Shown here: positions 6,310 to 12,603 of the stretch, in pieces
Layout of the letters: each line of letters opens with the position of its first letter
How positions within the stretch are numbered: position 1 is the first letter of the stretch
The notes under the pieces: generated by a model
What the model was told of the DNA's origin: nothing
What the model saw: the letters and a program-made list of their open reading frames with translations, nothing else
Database searches by the model: none
Assembly (NCBI GenBank): GCA_023264755.1
Contig: JAHFVB010000037.1
Span: forward strand, 1-16,163
Source: Mycobacterium sp.
GTDB lineage: Bacteria > Actinomycetota > Actinomycetes > Mycobacteriales > Mycobacteriaceae
DNA: 16,163 nucleotides
Direction: 5' to 3'
Position numbers and translations under genes: made by a program

Positions 6310-7353
6310 TCAGCGGAACGCGGACGTGGAGGCCAAGTAGTCGAGCTTCCGACTGATACCAGCCACTTCGCGGGCGACGCTGCGTAGCACCGCCCGCTCG
6401 TGGGGCGCCAGCTCCGACAACTTGACCACGTCCGACACCCGCTGCCCGTCCAGGAACGCCGACGCCCGCATCCGCCACCGGAACCGCACCAGCCACCCGA
6501 AGCAGTCGCGCAGGCTCGACACGTCGTCGGGATCGAGCACCTTGGTAGCTGCCGCGTCGTCGAGCCGGCCGAACGTCGACAAGGCCTGCGAACCGGCCGA
6601 GACCGCCGCCCAGCGGGCGATCTTGACGATGGGATCGACGGCGGCCAACTTGAGCTCCACGGTGTCGGATTGCGTGGCGAACATGCGCAACCGCGACGGG
6701 ATGCTCGCCCGCACCTTCGTGGCGTCCTGCAGCATCGCCTGCCGCACCGGATAACTCCTGGCCGCCGCGGCCACGGTCTGCGCCCGCAGCGCATCCTCGG
6801 GCAGGCCACCAAGCGGCCACACTCCCCTGGAATCGAGCATCAGGCCGGACATCACGACGCCACGATCCTCGCGCGGGTCGGTGGTCCAGCGTTCGATGCC
6901 CTCGGACCAGCTACGCAAGCGCCTACAGAACCGCGGCCGGCTCGCCAGCACCCCGTTGGCGTCGCCGAGGACGCCGCACCGTTCCAATACTGCGTGCACG
7001 TCGGCGGCGCGGGCCAGCAGCGCGGTCTTGGTCGCGTCGTCGACGGAGTCGCCGAGTGCCACCATGGTCTCGACGTCGGAGCCCGGCGCGGCTTCCCCCC
7101 TGGCGACGCTGCCGGAGACGAACCACGTCCAGTCGGCGGGTCCGGCCAGTCGGACGGCGGCGGCGACTCCGTGTCGCAGTACCTCCGACCAGGCTGCGGC
7201 CAGCGCGGCGGCCGGCGTATGGGCCCGCAGTTCCGCGCCGATGGCGCCCAGCGCCGCGGTCATCCCAGCGCGCAGGAGGGCCTCGTCACTGGCAGCATCG
7301 AGGGCTCCGATCGTCGCGGCGATCTCTCGACCGGGAGGCAATTCGCTGGACAT
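6310..7353 (-). CDS. DUF294-type putative nucleotidyltransferase
   Basis: A 347-residue protein of the Pol-beta-like nucleotidyltransferase superfamily. The N-terminal helical part is followed by the motif FVSGSVARGEAAPGSDVE (78-95): GS at 81-82, then D93 and E95 as probable metal ligands. This matches the GS-x-x-R-x-E...SD-x-D/E layout of DUF294/GlnD-like domains. Residues about 140-340 form a helical putative substrate-binding domain of the DUF294_C kind. No CBS or cyclic-nucleotide domain is attached, unlike many DUF294 proteins. The start is ATG 7353; a GTG at 7368 would add five residues and is nearly as good. It is the first gene of a two-gene operon with fic. It could modify or restrain Fic, or act on the same target, but nothing proves this. 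Confidence 0.85.
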   Translation of the reverse strand: MSSELPPGREIAATIGALDAASDEALLRAGMTAALGAIGAELRAHTPAAALAAAWSEVLRHGVAAAVRLAGPADWTWFVSGSVARGEAAPGSDVETMVALGDSVDDATKTALLARAADVHAVLERCGVLGDANGVLASRPRFCRRLRSWSEGIERWTTDPREDRGVVMSGLMLDSRGVWPLGGLPEDALRAQTVAAAARSYPVRQAMLQDATKVRASIPSRLRMFATQSDTVELKLAAVDPIVKIARWAAVSAGSQALSTFGRLDDAAATKVLDPDDVSSLRDCFGWLVRFRWRMRASAFLDGQRVSDVVKLSELAPHERAVLRSVAREVAGISRKLDYLASTSAFR

Positions 7354-7424
7354 GCCGATGATTGTCACCCGGACCTGGTCATCCGGCCGTGACAGTCCCG
7401 AAATGCGCGGAACACCGACACAGG

Positions 7425-7450
7425 TTATTTTCTATCGCACGACAGTTATT
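7425..7450. promoter_or_regulatory. AT-rich control region with direct repeat
   Basis: Within the 121-bp divergent gap between the nucleotidyltransferase and permease genes, TTATT occurs at 7425-7429 and 7446-7450, 21 bp apart (two helical turns), each preceded by ACAG or ACAGG. The stretch TATTTT (7426-7431) could be a -10. This is the only AT-rich part of the gap, so one or both promoters probably lie here. Weak evidence. Confidence 0.3.
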
Positions 7451-7474
7451 CCGTTCACGCCCCAGGAGCAGCAC

Positions 7475-9013
7475 ATGACAGCCATGGTCGATCCGGCAAT
7501 CTCCTCCGAAGAGGATGCCTCAACTCTGCAGGAGCTCGGCTATACCCAGGAGTTGCATCGCGGCATCGGCGGTTACGCCGCCTTCGCGTCCGGCTTCTCC
7601 TTCGTCTCCATCCTCACCACGGTGTTCGCGTTCTTCCCGCTCGGGTTCTCGCTCGGCGGACCGGCCTTCTTCTGGACCTGGCCGATCGTGTTCGTCTGCC
7701 AGTTCTGCGTCTGCCTGGTCTTCGCCGAACTGTCCGGCAAGTTCCCGGTCGCCGGCGCCATCTATCAGTGGTCCCGCCGCTTGGCCGGTAACGCGGTCGG
7801 CTGGTTCGCCGGCTGGTTCATGCTGATCGGCTACATCGTCAGCATCGCCGCGCTGGCCATCGCCATGCAGACCGTGCTGCCGCCGATCTGGAGCGGCTTC
7901 CAATTCATCGGCGACGACATGGACCCACTGTCGATCAGCGGAGCGGAGAACGGCATCATCCTGGGCTCCATCACGATCGTGCTGTGCACGGTCATCAGCG
8001 CCGCCGGGGTCAAGTTCATGGGTCGAATCACCGTCACCGGGGTGACGATCGAGATCATCGGCGTGTTCTTGATCATCGGCGCGATGTTCCTCAACGCGCA
8101 CCGCAATCCGGTCCAGGCGGTGGCCAACTCCGGTGCCCACGGCACCGGGCTTGGCTACCTACCCGCATTCCTGGCCTCCATGCTGATGGCGGCGTACGTC
8201 ATGTACGGATTCGACAGCGCCGCTGAACTTTCCGAGGAGACCAGAGACCCCCGCCGCACCGCGCCGAAGGCCATCGTCAATGCGCTGCTGGTGTCCTTCG
8301 TCGGCGGCGGGCTGATGATTCTGGCAGCCCTCATGTCGGCCCCCACCCTCGGTGACGACCTGTCCACCGGCGGTATGGCGTGGATCATCGAGAGCCAGCT
8401 CTCGACCTGGCTCGGCAAGACGCTGTTGGCCCTGGTGGCCATCGCGATGTTCTCGGCCACGCTCGCCATCCAGGCTTCGGCGTCGCGGGTGATGTTCTCC
8501 ATGGCCAGAGACAACCGGCTGCCCTTCGGCAAGTTCCTGTCCAAGGTCAACAAGCGCACCGGCACCCCGGTCATCACCGGCGTCGCAGTCAGCGCGCTGG
8601 CCATCGGCGTGCTGCTGGTCAACATCGGCCAATCCAGCGTCTTCCTCGCCATTGCCAGCGTCTCGGTCGTCATCGTCTACCTCGCGTACCTGATGGTGAC
8701 GCTGCCCGCCCTCATTCACCGGCTGCGCGGCACCAGCCTGTCCTACGGGCCGCCGGTCATGGACCTCGGCAAATGGGGCATCCCGGTCAACCTCGTCGCG
8801 GTGGTGATGGGGGCGTTGTTGGTGATCAACATCGGGTGGCCGCGCGCCGAGGTGTACGACCCGGCAGGCGGCTCGTGGTTCCTGCAGTACTTCGCACCGA
8901 TCTTCGTGGCGGCGACCCTGGTCGTCGGGCTGCTCGCCTACCGCGTCGTGAAGGACCGCGACGGTGCTCCGGAGCCCACCGACGCCCTGGTGGGCAAGAA
9001 GAAGAAGTCGTAG
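7475..9013 (+). CDS. APC-superfamily amino-acid permease
   Basis: A 512-residue secondary transporter predicted to import amino acids, amines or choline-like solutes by proton symport. The N-terminal stretch ELGYTQELHRGIGGYAAFAS followed by the TM1 segment is typical of the amino acid/choline transporter (ACT/HAAT) branch. About 12 hydrophobic segments follow. The loop after TM6-7 carries GFDSAAELSEETRDPRRTAPKAI, the highly conserved E-E-T-x-x-P region of this branch. The C-terminus ends in a lysine cluster. I chose the ATG at 7475 because AGGAG (7464-7468) is 6 nt upstream; the frame is open far upstream but only antisense to the neighbouring gene. It is divergent from the nucleotidyltransferase-fic operon and followed by a strong hairpin. 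GABA, putrescine or ethanolamine are equally possible substrates. Confidence 0.95.
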   Translation: MTAMVDPAISSEEDASTLQELGYTQELHRGIGGYAAFASGFSFVSILTTVFAFFPLGFSLGGPAFFWTWPIVFVCQFCVCLVFAELSGKFPVAGAIYQWSRRLAGNAVGWFAGWFMLIGYIVSIAALAIAMQTVLPPIWSGFQFIGDDMDPLSISGAENGIILGSITIVLCTVISAAGVKFMGRITVTGVTIEIIGVFLIIGAMFLNAHRNPVQAVANSGAHGTGLGYLPAFLASMLMAAYVMYGFDSAAELSEETRDPRRTAPKAIVNALLVSFVGGGLMILAALMSAPTLGDDLSTGGMAWIIESQLSTWLGKTLLALVAIAMFSATLAIQASASRVMFSMARDNRLPFGKFLSKVNKRTGTPVITGVAVSALAIGVLLVNIGQSSVFLAIASVSVVIVYLAYLMVTLPALIHRLRGTSLSYGPPVMDLGKWGIPVNLVAVVMGALLVINIGWPRAEVYDPAGGSWFLQYFAPIFVAATLVVGLLAYRVVKDRDGAPEPTDALVGKKKKS

Positions 9014-9023
9014 CACCTCCGAT

Positions 9024-9065
9024 GACGAGACCGCGGCCGGGGCTGCACCCGGGCGCGGTCTCGTC
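9024..9065 (+). terminator. Strong hairpin terminator after permease
   Basis: GACGAGACCGCG (9024-9035) and CGCGGTCTCGTC (9054-9065) form a perfect 12-bp stem. It is extended by an inner CCGGG (9037-9041) with CCCGG (9048-9052) and a 6-nt loop. It begins 10 nt after the permease stop. There is no long U-tract, as is common for mycobacterial terminators. Confidence 0.8.
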
Positions 9066-9071
9066 GTCGCA

Positions 9072-9077
9072 TATCGT
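9072..9077 (+). promoter_or_regulatory. Candidate -10 box for a leaderless TSUP transcript
   Basis: TATCGT matches TANNNT and ends 9 nt before the ATG at 9087, so transcription would begin at or next to the start codon. No Shine-Dalgarno is visible before that ATG. Leaderless mRNAs are common in mycobacteria. Any -35 would fall inside the 3' part of the preceding terminator. Confidence 0.45.
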
Positions 9078-9086
9078 CGTGACCCA

Positions 9087-9833
9087 ATGATCGATTGGCT
9101 GCTGCTCGTCGCTGCGGGCATCGGCGGCGGCCTCGCCGGAAGCATCGCCGGGCTGGCCTCGGTCAGCACCTATCCCGCGCTGTTGGCGGTAGGCCTGCCG
9201 CCCGTGACCGCGAACATCACCAATACCGTTGCCTTGGTACTCAACGGCGTCGGTTCCGTCTGGGGCTCGCTGCCCGAGCTGAGGGGCCAGCGGCGCAAGC
9301 TGATGCGACTGATACCGGCGGCCGTGGTCGGCGGCGCAGCCGGAGCCGCGCTGCTGCTGTCGATCTCCTCCGACGGCTTCGAGAAGGTCGTGCCGGTGCT
9401 GCTCGCGGCCTCGGCCGTGGTCATCGCGCTACCCCAGCGCAAACGCGCCGAAGGCGCCAGCCGCAGCACCACCCAGCGCATTCTGGAGGGGGTGGCGGTG
9501 CTCGCCATCTGCGTCTACGGCGGGTTCTTCGGGGCCGCCGCGGGAGTACTGCTGCTTGCCCTGCTACTGCGCACCGACAGCACCTCGATGGCCGATGCCA
9601 ACGCCACCAAGAACGTCGTGCTGGGGATCGCGAATGCCGTTGCCGCCATTGGCTTCATCGTCCTGGTACCCATCCCCTGGCTGGCCGTGCTTCCGTTGGG
9701 CCTGGGCTGCTTGATCGGCGCTCGGCTGGGGCCGGTGATCGTGCGACACGCCCCGACCACTCCACTTCGGCTGGCGATCGCCGTCGCGGGCGTCGCGCTG
9801 GCCGTCAAGCTGGGCCTGGACGCCTACCGCTGA
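9087..9833 (+). CDS. TSUP (TauE/SafE) family membrane transporter
   Basis: A 248-residue polytopic membrane protein of the sulfite exporter TauE/SafE family, which carries sulfite, sulfonates or other small organic anions. Two homologous halves are visible. The first begins GIGGGLAGSIAGLASVSTYPALLAVGLPP and has TANITNTVAL. The second begins YGGFFGAAAGVLLLALLL and has ANATKNVVLGIANAVAA; both carry the family N-T / T-K-N pattern after a glycine-rich hairpin. About eight membrane segments are predicted. The ATG at 9087 gives the normal start; no ribosome-binding site is visible and the gene may be leaderless. It ends 2 bp before the stop of the convergent kinase-like gene. Actual substrate unknown; its position 3.6 kb from a SulP transporter may be chance. 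Confidence 0.94.
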   Translation: MIDWLLLVAAGIGGGLAGSIAGLASVSTYPALLAVGLPPVTANITNTVALVLNGVGSVWGSLPELRGQRRKLMRLIPAAVVGGAAGAALLLSISSDGFEKVVPVLLAASAVVIALPQRKRAEGASRSTTQRILEGVAVLAICVYGGFFGAAAGVLLLALLLRTDSTSMADANATKNVVLGIANAVAAIGFIVLVPIPWLAVLPLGLGCLIGARLGPVIVRHAPTTPLRLAIAVAGVALAVKLGLDAYR

Positions 9834-9835
9834 GT

Positions 9836-10909
9836 TCAGCCGAACGGGTTGTCCCCGTTGGCAACCCGGGTACCGAGGTCGATCAACGAGGCAGCCGAGG
9901 CGTGCAGCCGCTCGCCCGCATCCCGGCTCGCCTGCCCGGCCAGGTAGCGCGACCACGTGCCCTCGATGACGATGCCGAGCTTGAAACAGGCCAACGCGAC
10001 GTACCAGTCCAGGTCGGGCGCTGCCCGGCCCCCCGCTGCCCGGTACGCGTCGAGTAGTTCGGCCCGGCTGGCCAGCCCACCCAACGCGGCCAATTCCGAA
10101 CCGGCGTCGATCGTGTTGGGCTCGGTCGGCCAACACACCATCATCCAGCCAAGGTCGAGCAACGGATCACCGATGGTGGCCAGCTCCCAATCGACGAAGG
10201 CGGCCAGCTCGGGTCGGTCGCGGCGCAGCCGCACGTTGCTCAGATGGGCGTCGCCGTGCATGATGCCCGGCTTGCCATCGGCTGGCCGATTGGCCTCCAA
10301 CCACTGCGCCAACTCGGTGACCGCGGGCAGAGACTCGGGTTCGTAGGAGTCGTGACGGTAGCGTTCGAGCAAGCGCAGAAACTGCGGAACCTGGCGCGCC
10401 AGAAAGGATCCCGGCCGCCGGATCGCTGCCAACGGACTGCCCTCCCAACCCACCTCACCGAGCCGAGCCAGGCCGGCGGCGTAGGCCAGTCCGACGTCGT
10501 GCCGCAGGCTGGGGTCGTCGAAGTACGCCTGGGCCAGCTCGTTGCCCGGGTTGAAGCCGTCGACCTCCTCCATCAGGTAGAACACCACGCCGAGCACGTC
10601 GAGCTCCTCGCACCCGGCGATGAAGCCCGGATGCGGCACCGCCGTCCCCGCCAGCGTGCGCAGTACCGCGATTTCACGCAGCATGGTCTTGTCGCTGGTC
10701 GGCCGCGGATGCAGCGGCGGCCTGCGCAGCACCATCGGCCGACCGTCGACGTGCAGCCGCACGACGATGTTCTGGCTGCCACCGGTGAGCGGCTCGACGT
10801 CGGTCACCGTCGAGCCGATCCGCTCGGCGCGCACCCACCGCGCGAGCGCCTCGGTGTCCCGCTCGGTCAGGGTCGGCAGTACGGACGCGTCATCGGCCAT
10901 GGTGGACAT
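9836..10909 (-). CDS. Aminoglycoside-phosphotransferase-like kinase (ACAD10/11-type)
   Basis: A 357-residue protein of the APH/choline kinase fold. Visible motifs are the glycine loop LTGGSQNIVVRL (41-52), the ATP-site strand MVLRRPP (59-65), the catalytic loop HGDAHLSN (218-225, with Asp220) and the metal-binding FVDWELATIGDP (238-249, Asp240). The VLRRPP form and overall length match the family next to acyl-CoA dehydrogenases in mycobacteria (ACAD10/11 N-terminal kinase-like), thought to phosphorylate hydroxy-acyl compounds, rather than true aminoglycoside-resistance enzymes. The start is ATG 10909; ATG 10900 is equally possible. It lies 46 bp after the methyltransferase gene on the same strand and may be its operon partner. 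There is no evidence for antibiotic modification. Substrate not determined. Confidence 0.92.
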   Translation of the reverse strand: MSTMADDASVLPTLTERDTEALARWVRAERIGSTVTDVEPLTGGSQNIVVRLHVDGRPMVLRRPPLHPRPTSDKTMLREIAVLRTLAGTAVPHPGFIAGCEELDVLGVVFYLMEEVDGFNPGNELAQAYFDDPSLRHDVGLAYAAGLARLGEVGWEGSPLAAIRRPGSFLARQVPQFLRLLERYRHDSYEPESLPAVTELAQWLEANRPADGKPGIMHGDAHLSNVRLRRDRPELAAFVDWELATIGDPLLDLGWMMVCWPTEPNTIDAGSELAALGGLASRAELLDAYRAAGGRAAPDLDWYVALACFKLGIVIEGTWSRYLAGQASRDAGERLHASAASLIDLGTRVANGDNPFG

Positions 10910-10955
10910 GGTTACCGGTGCACCCGCCGTCCGGCAATGCCCGGCGCGCCGATCG

Positions 10956-11774
10956 TCAGCGCACGCGCGCGGTCAGCAGGAGATACTCCCAGCCCATCGA
11001 GGTCGAACCCGCTCCCGCGTCGTCGCCGAGGCTAGCGAGGTCGGCATCGAGGGCGGCCACCTTGTCCGGATCGTCGGCTATTCCGCGATACGCCGCAATC
11101 GTCGGGCCGTAGTTGGCCTTGAAGTAGTCGCGGAAGGCCGCCCCGTCGGCGAACCGGTCGACGGGCAGTTCACGACGTTCGGTCACCACCTCCGTCACCC
11201 GGTCGCCGAGCAACGCGCCCACGTGCTCGGGGCTACCCCACAGTGGGGGCGACTGCACGCCGGGCGGCGGCGGGCCGACATACGGCTTCATGGTCGCGAA
11301 CAGACGACCGATGAAGCCCTGCGGGGTCCAGCTGATCAGCCCGACGGTGCCTCCTGGCCGACAGACGCGAACCAGTTCGTCGGCGGCCTGCTGATGATGC
11401 GGAGCGAACATCACCCCGATGCAGGACAGGACCGCATCGAACTGGTCGTCGGCGAACGGCAGGGCTTCGGCATTGGCTTCCTGCCATTGAAGCGAAAGCC
11501 CTTGCCGCGCTGAGCTTCTGCGGCCGTGTTCCAACAGTTCCGGGCATAGGTCACTGGCCGTGACCACGGCACCTGCCGCAGCCGCGGGAAACGCGGCGTT
11601 TCCCGTCCCCGCCGCGACGTCCAGCACTCGGTCGCCTGGGCCGATCCCGGCCGCCTCGACCAGTATCGGGCCCAGCGGCGCGACGATTTCGTCGGCAATC
11701 GTGCGGTAGTCGCCCAGCGCCCACAGCGCCCGATGCTTGGCTTCCAATTCGCGATCCTGGATCACGGTGTTCAT
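10956..11774 (-). CDS. Class I SAM-dependent methyltransferase
   Basis: A 272-residue soluble methyltransferase with a UbiE/Methyltransf_11-type Rossmann fold. Motif I is VLDVAAGTGN (50-59), the acidic residue binding the SAM ribose is in TASD (72-75), motif II is AEALPFADDQFDAVLS (102-117), and motif III is VCRPGGTVGLISW (137-149). The C-terminal half varies and presumably binds the acceptor, which cannot be identified. The start ATG 11774 is fixed by GAGGAG (11785-11780) 5 nt upstream; the frame stays open further upstream but runs into the divergent HxlR gene. It is divergent from an HxlR regulator, which probably controls it, and is followed by the kinase-like gene. A quinone- or lipid-modifying role is possible. 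Confidence 0.94.
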   Translation of the reverse strand: MNTVIQDRELEAKHRALWALGDYRTIADEIVAPLGPILVEAAGIGPGDRVLDVAAGTGNAAFPAAAAGAVVTASDLCPELLEHGRRSSARQGLSLQWQEANAEALPFADDQFDAVLSCIGVMFAPHHQQAADELVRVCRPGGTVGLISWTPQGFIGRLFATMKPYVGPPPPGVQSPPLWGSPEHVGALLGDRVTEVVTERRELPVDRFADGAAFRDYFKANYGPTIAAYRGIADDPDKVAALDADLASLGDDAGAGSTSMGWEYLLLTARVR

Positions 11775-11836
11775 CTCTACTCCTCGGGTGCCGCCAACTG
11801 ACTTGCCGTGACCAGCATCCCGCCCCGGGTTGCGCC

Positions 11837-11846
11837 GAACTAGTTC
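11837..11846. promoter_or_regulatory. 10-bp perfect palindrome in divergent promoter region
   Basis: GAACTAGTTC lies between the methyltransferase and hxlR genes, 62 bp from the former start and 75 bp from the latter. A second palindrome, CGGTACCG, is at 11898-11905 beside the likely hxlR transcription start. Either could be the HxlR operator. Assigned by symmetry and position only. Confidence 0.35.
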
Positions 11847-11887
11847 CAGATCTGTACCGGCCCCTGGCTCCGGCGGCGTTCTGGCGC

Positions 11888-11905
11888 TGTAATGGAGCGG
11901 TACCG
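11888..11905 (+). promoter_or_regulatory. Candidate hxlR promoter -10 and overlapping palindrome
   Basis: TGTAAT (11888-11893) differs from TATAAT at one base and would start transcription near 11900, about 22 nt before the ATG. The palindrome CGGTACCG (11898-11905) covers that start point and could serve in autorepression. The -35 region is poor. Confidence 0.4.
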
Positions 11906-11921
11906 AAACGGAGGTGGGGAC

Positions 11922-12590
11922 ATGTCGGGATATGGCCAGTTCTGCCCGGTGTCCAAGGCCATGGAGTTGCTCGATGAGCGGTGGACGCTGTTGGTCGTTC
12001 GCGAATTGCTGTTGGGCAGCATGCACTTCAACGAGCTCAGACGCGGCGTACCGAAGATGTCACCGGCCCTGCTGTCCAAACGGCTGAAGGCGCTTACCCG
12101 AGCGGGCGTAGTGGACCGCACCGAGGTCGACGGCCGGACCACCTATTCGTTGACCCAGTGCGGCCAGGAGTTGGGCGAGGTCGTCGAAGCGTTGGGCCGC
12201 TGGGGCGTTCGGTGGATCGGCGAACTCGGCGACCAAGACCTCGACCCTCACCTGCTGATGTGGGACATGCAGCGCACCATCCCCGTCGACGCCTGGCCCA
12301 GCACGCGCACCACGGTCGCGTTCCAACTCGAAGGGGCGAAGGCGTCCCGGTGGTGGCTCGTCGTGGCCGACGGAACCGTGGACGTCTGCGACTTCGACCC
12401 CGGCTACGACGTCGCGGGCACCGTTTCGGCCACACTGCGCACGCTCACCCACGTCTGGCGAGGTGACGTCGGCTGGGCCCCCGCCCTGCGCGACGGCAGC
12501 GTCGCGGTGTCCGGGCCGTCCGATGTCCGACGCGCCATTCCGACCTGGCTCGGACAGAGCACCTCGGCCGCCGTACCCCGGCCGGCCTGA
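11922..12590 (+). CDS. HxlR-family regulator with C-terminal SCP2-like domain
   Basis: A 222-residue transcription factor. Residues 5-105 are an HxlR winged helix: CPVSKAMELLDERWTLLVVREL (8-29), HFNELRRGVPKMSPALLSKRLKAL (35-58) and wing DGRTTYSLT (70-78). Cys8 sits where redox-sensing HxlR/YodB members keep their conserved cysteine. Residues about 115-215 resemble a sterol-carrier/SCP2-like domain, with strands around TTVAFQLEG and WWLVVADGTVDVCDFDPGYD, then the amphipathic segment with WRGDVGWAPALRDGSVAVSGP. This suggests a hydrophobic ligand. Typical HxlR proteins have only about 110-130 residues. ATG 11922 was chosen for GGAGG (11910-11914) 7 nt upstream; an in-frame ATG at 11892 has none and overlaps the promoter. 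It is divergent from the methyltransferase gene, its likely target. Confidence 0.93.
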   Translation: MSGYGQFCPVSKAMELLDERWTLLVVRELLLGSMHFNELRRGVPKMSPALLSKRLKALTRAGVVDRTEVDGRTTYSLTQCGQELGEVVEALGRWGVRWIGELGDQDLDPHLLMWDMQRTIPVDAWPSTRTTVAFQLEGAKASRWWLVVADGTVDVCDFDPGYDVAGTVSATLRTLTHVWRGDVGWAPALRDGSVAVSGPSDVRRAIPTWLGQSTSAAVPRPA

Positions 12591-12603
12591 CGGAAGCGCC
12601 GAC

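Noticed and set aside
4547..6820. Long open frame (757 codons) on the minus strand
   Set aside because: It is antisense to sulP and out of frame with fic and the nucleotidyltransferase. Its translation is Arg/Gly/Ala-rich low-complexity with no domain, as expected from GC-rich third-position bias.
6881..7474. N-terminal extension of the permease by about 198 codons
   Set aside because: The extension is antisense to the nucleotidyltransferase gene and Ser/Arg/Ala-rich. AGGAG before ATG 7475 and the family N-terminus give the true start.
8159..9169. Minus-strand open frame over the permease gene
   Set aside because: It is antisense shadow with His/Gln/Arg-rich composition that crosses the terminator hairpin.
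9836..10909. Aminoglycoside resistance gene
   Set aside because: The fold is shared, but VLRRPP, the length and the surroundings fit the ACAD10/11-type kinase-like family rather than drug-modifying enzymes.
11775..12026. 84-residue extension of the methyltransferase
   Set aside because: It would overlap the divergent hxlR gene and its promoter. GAGGAG 5 nt before ATG 11774 fixes the start.
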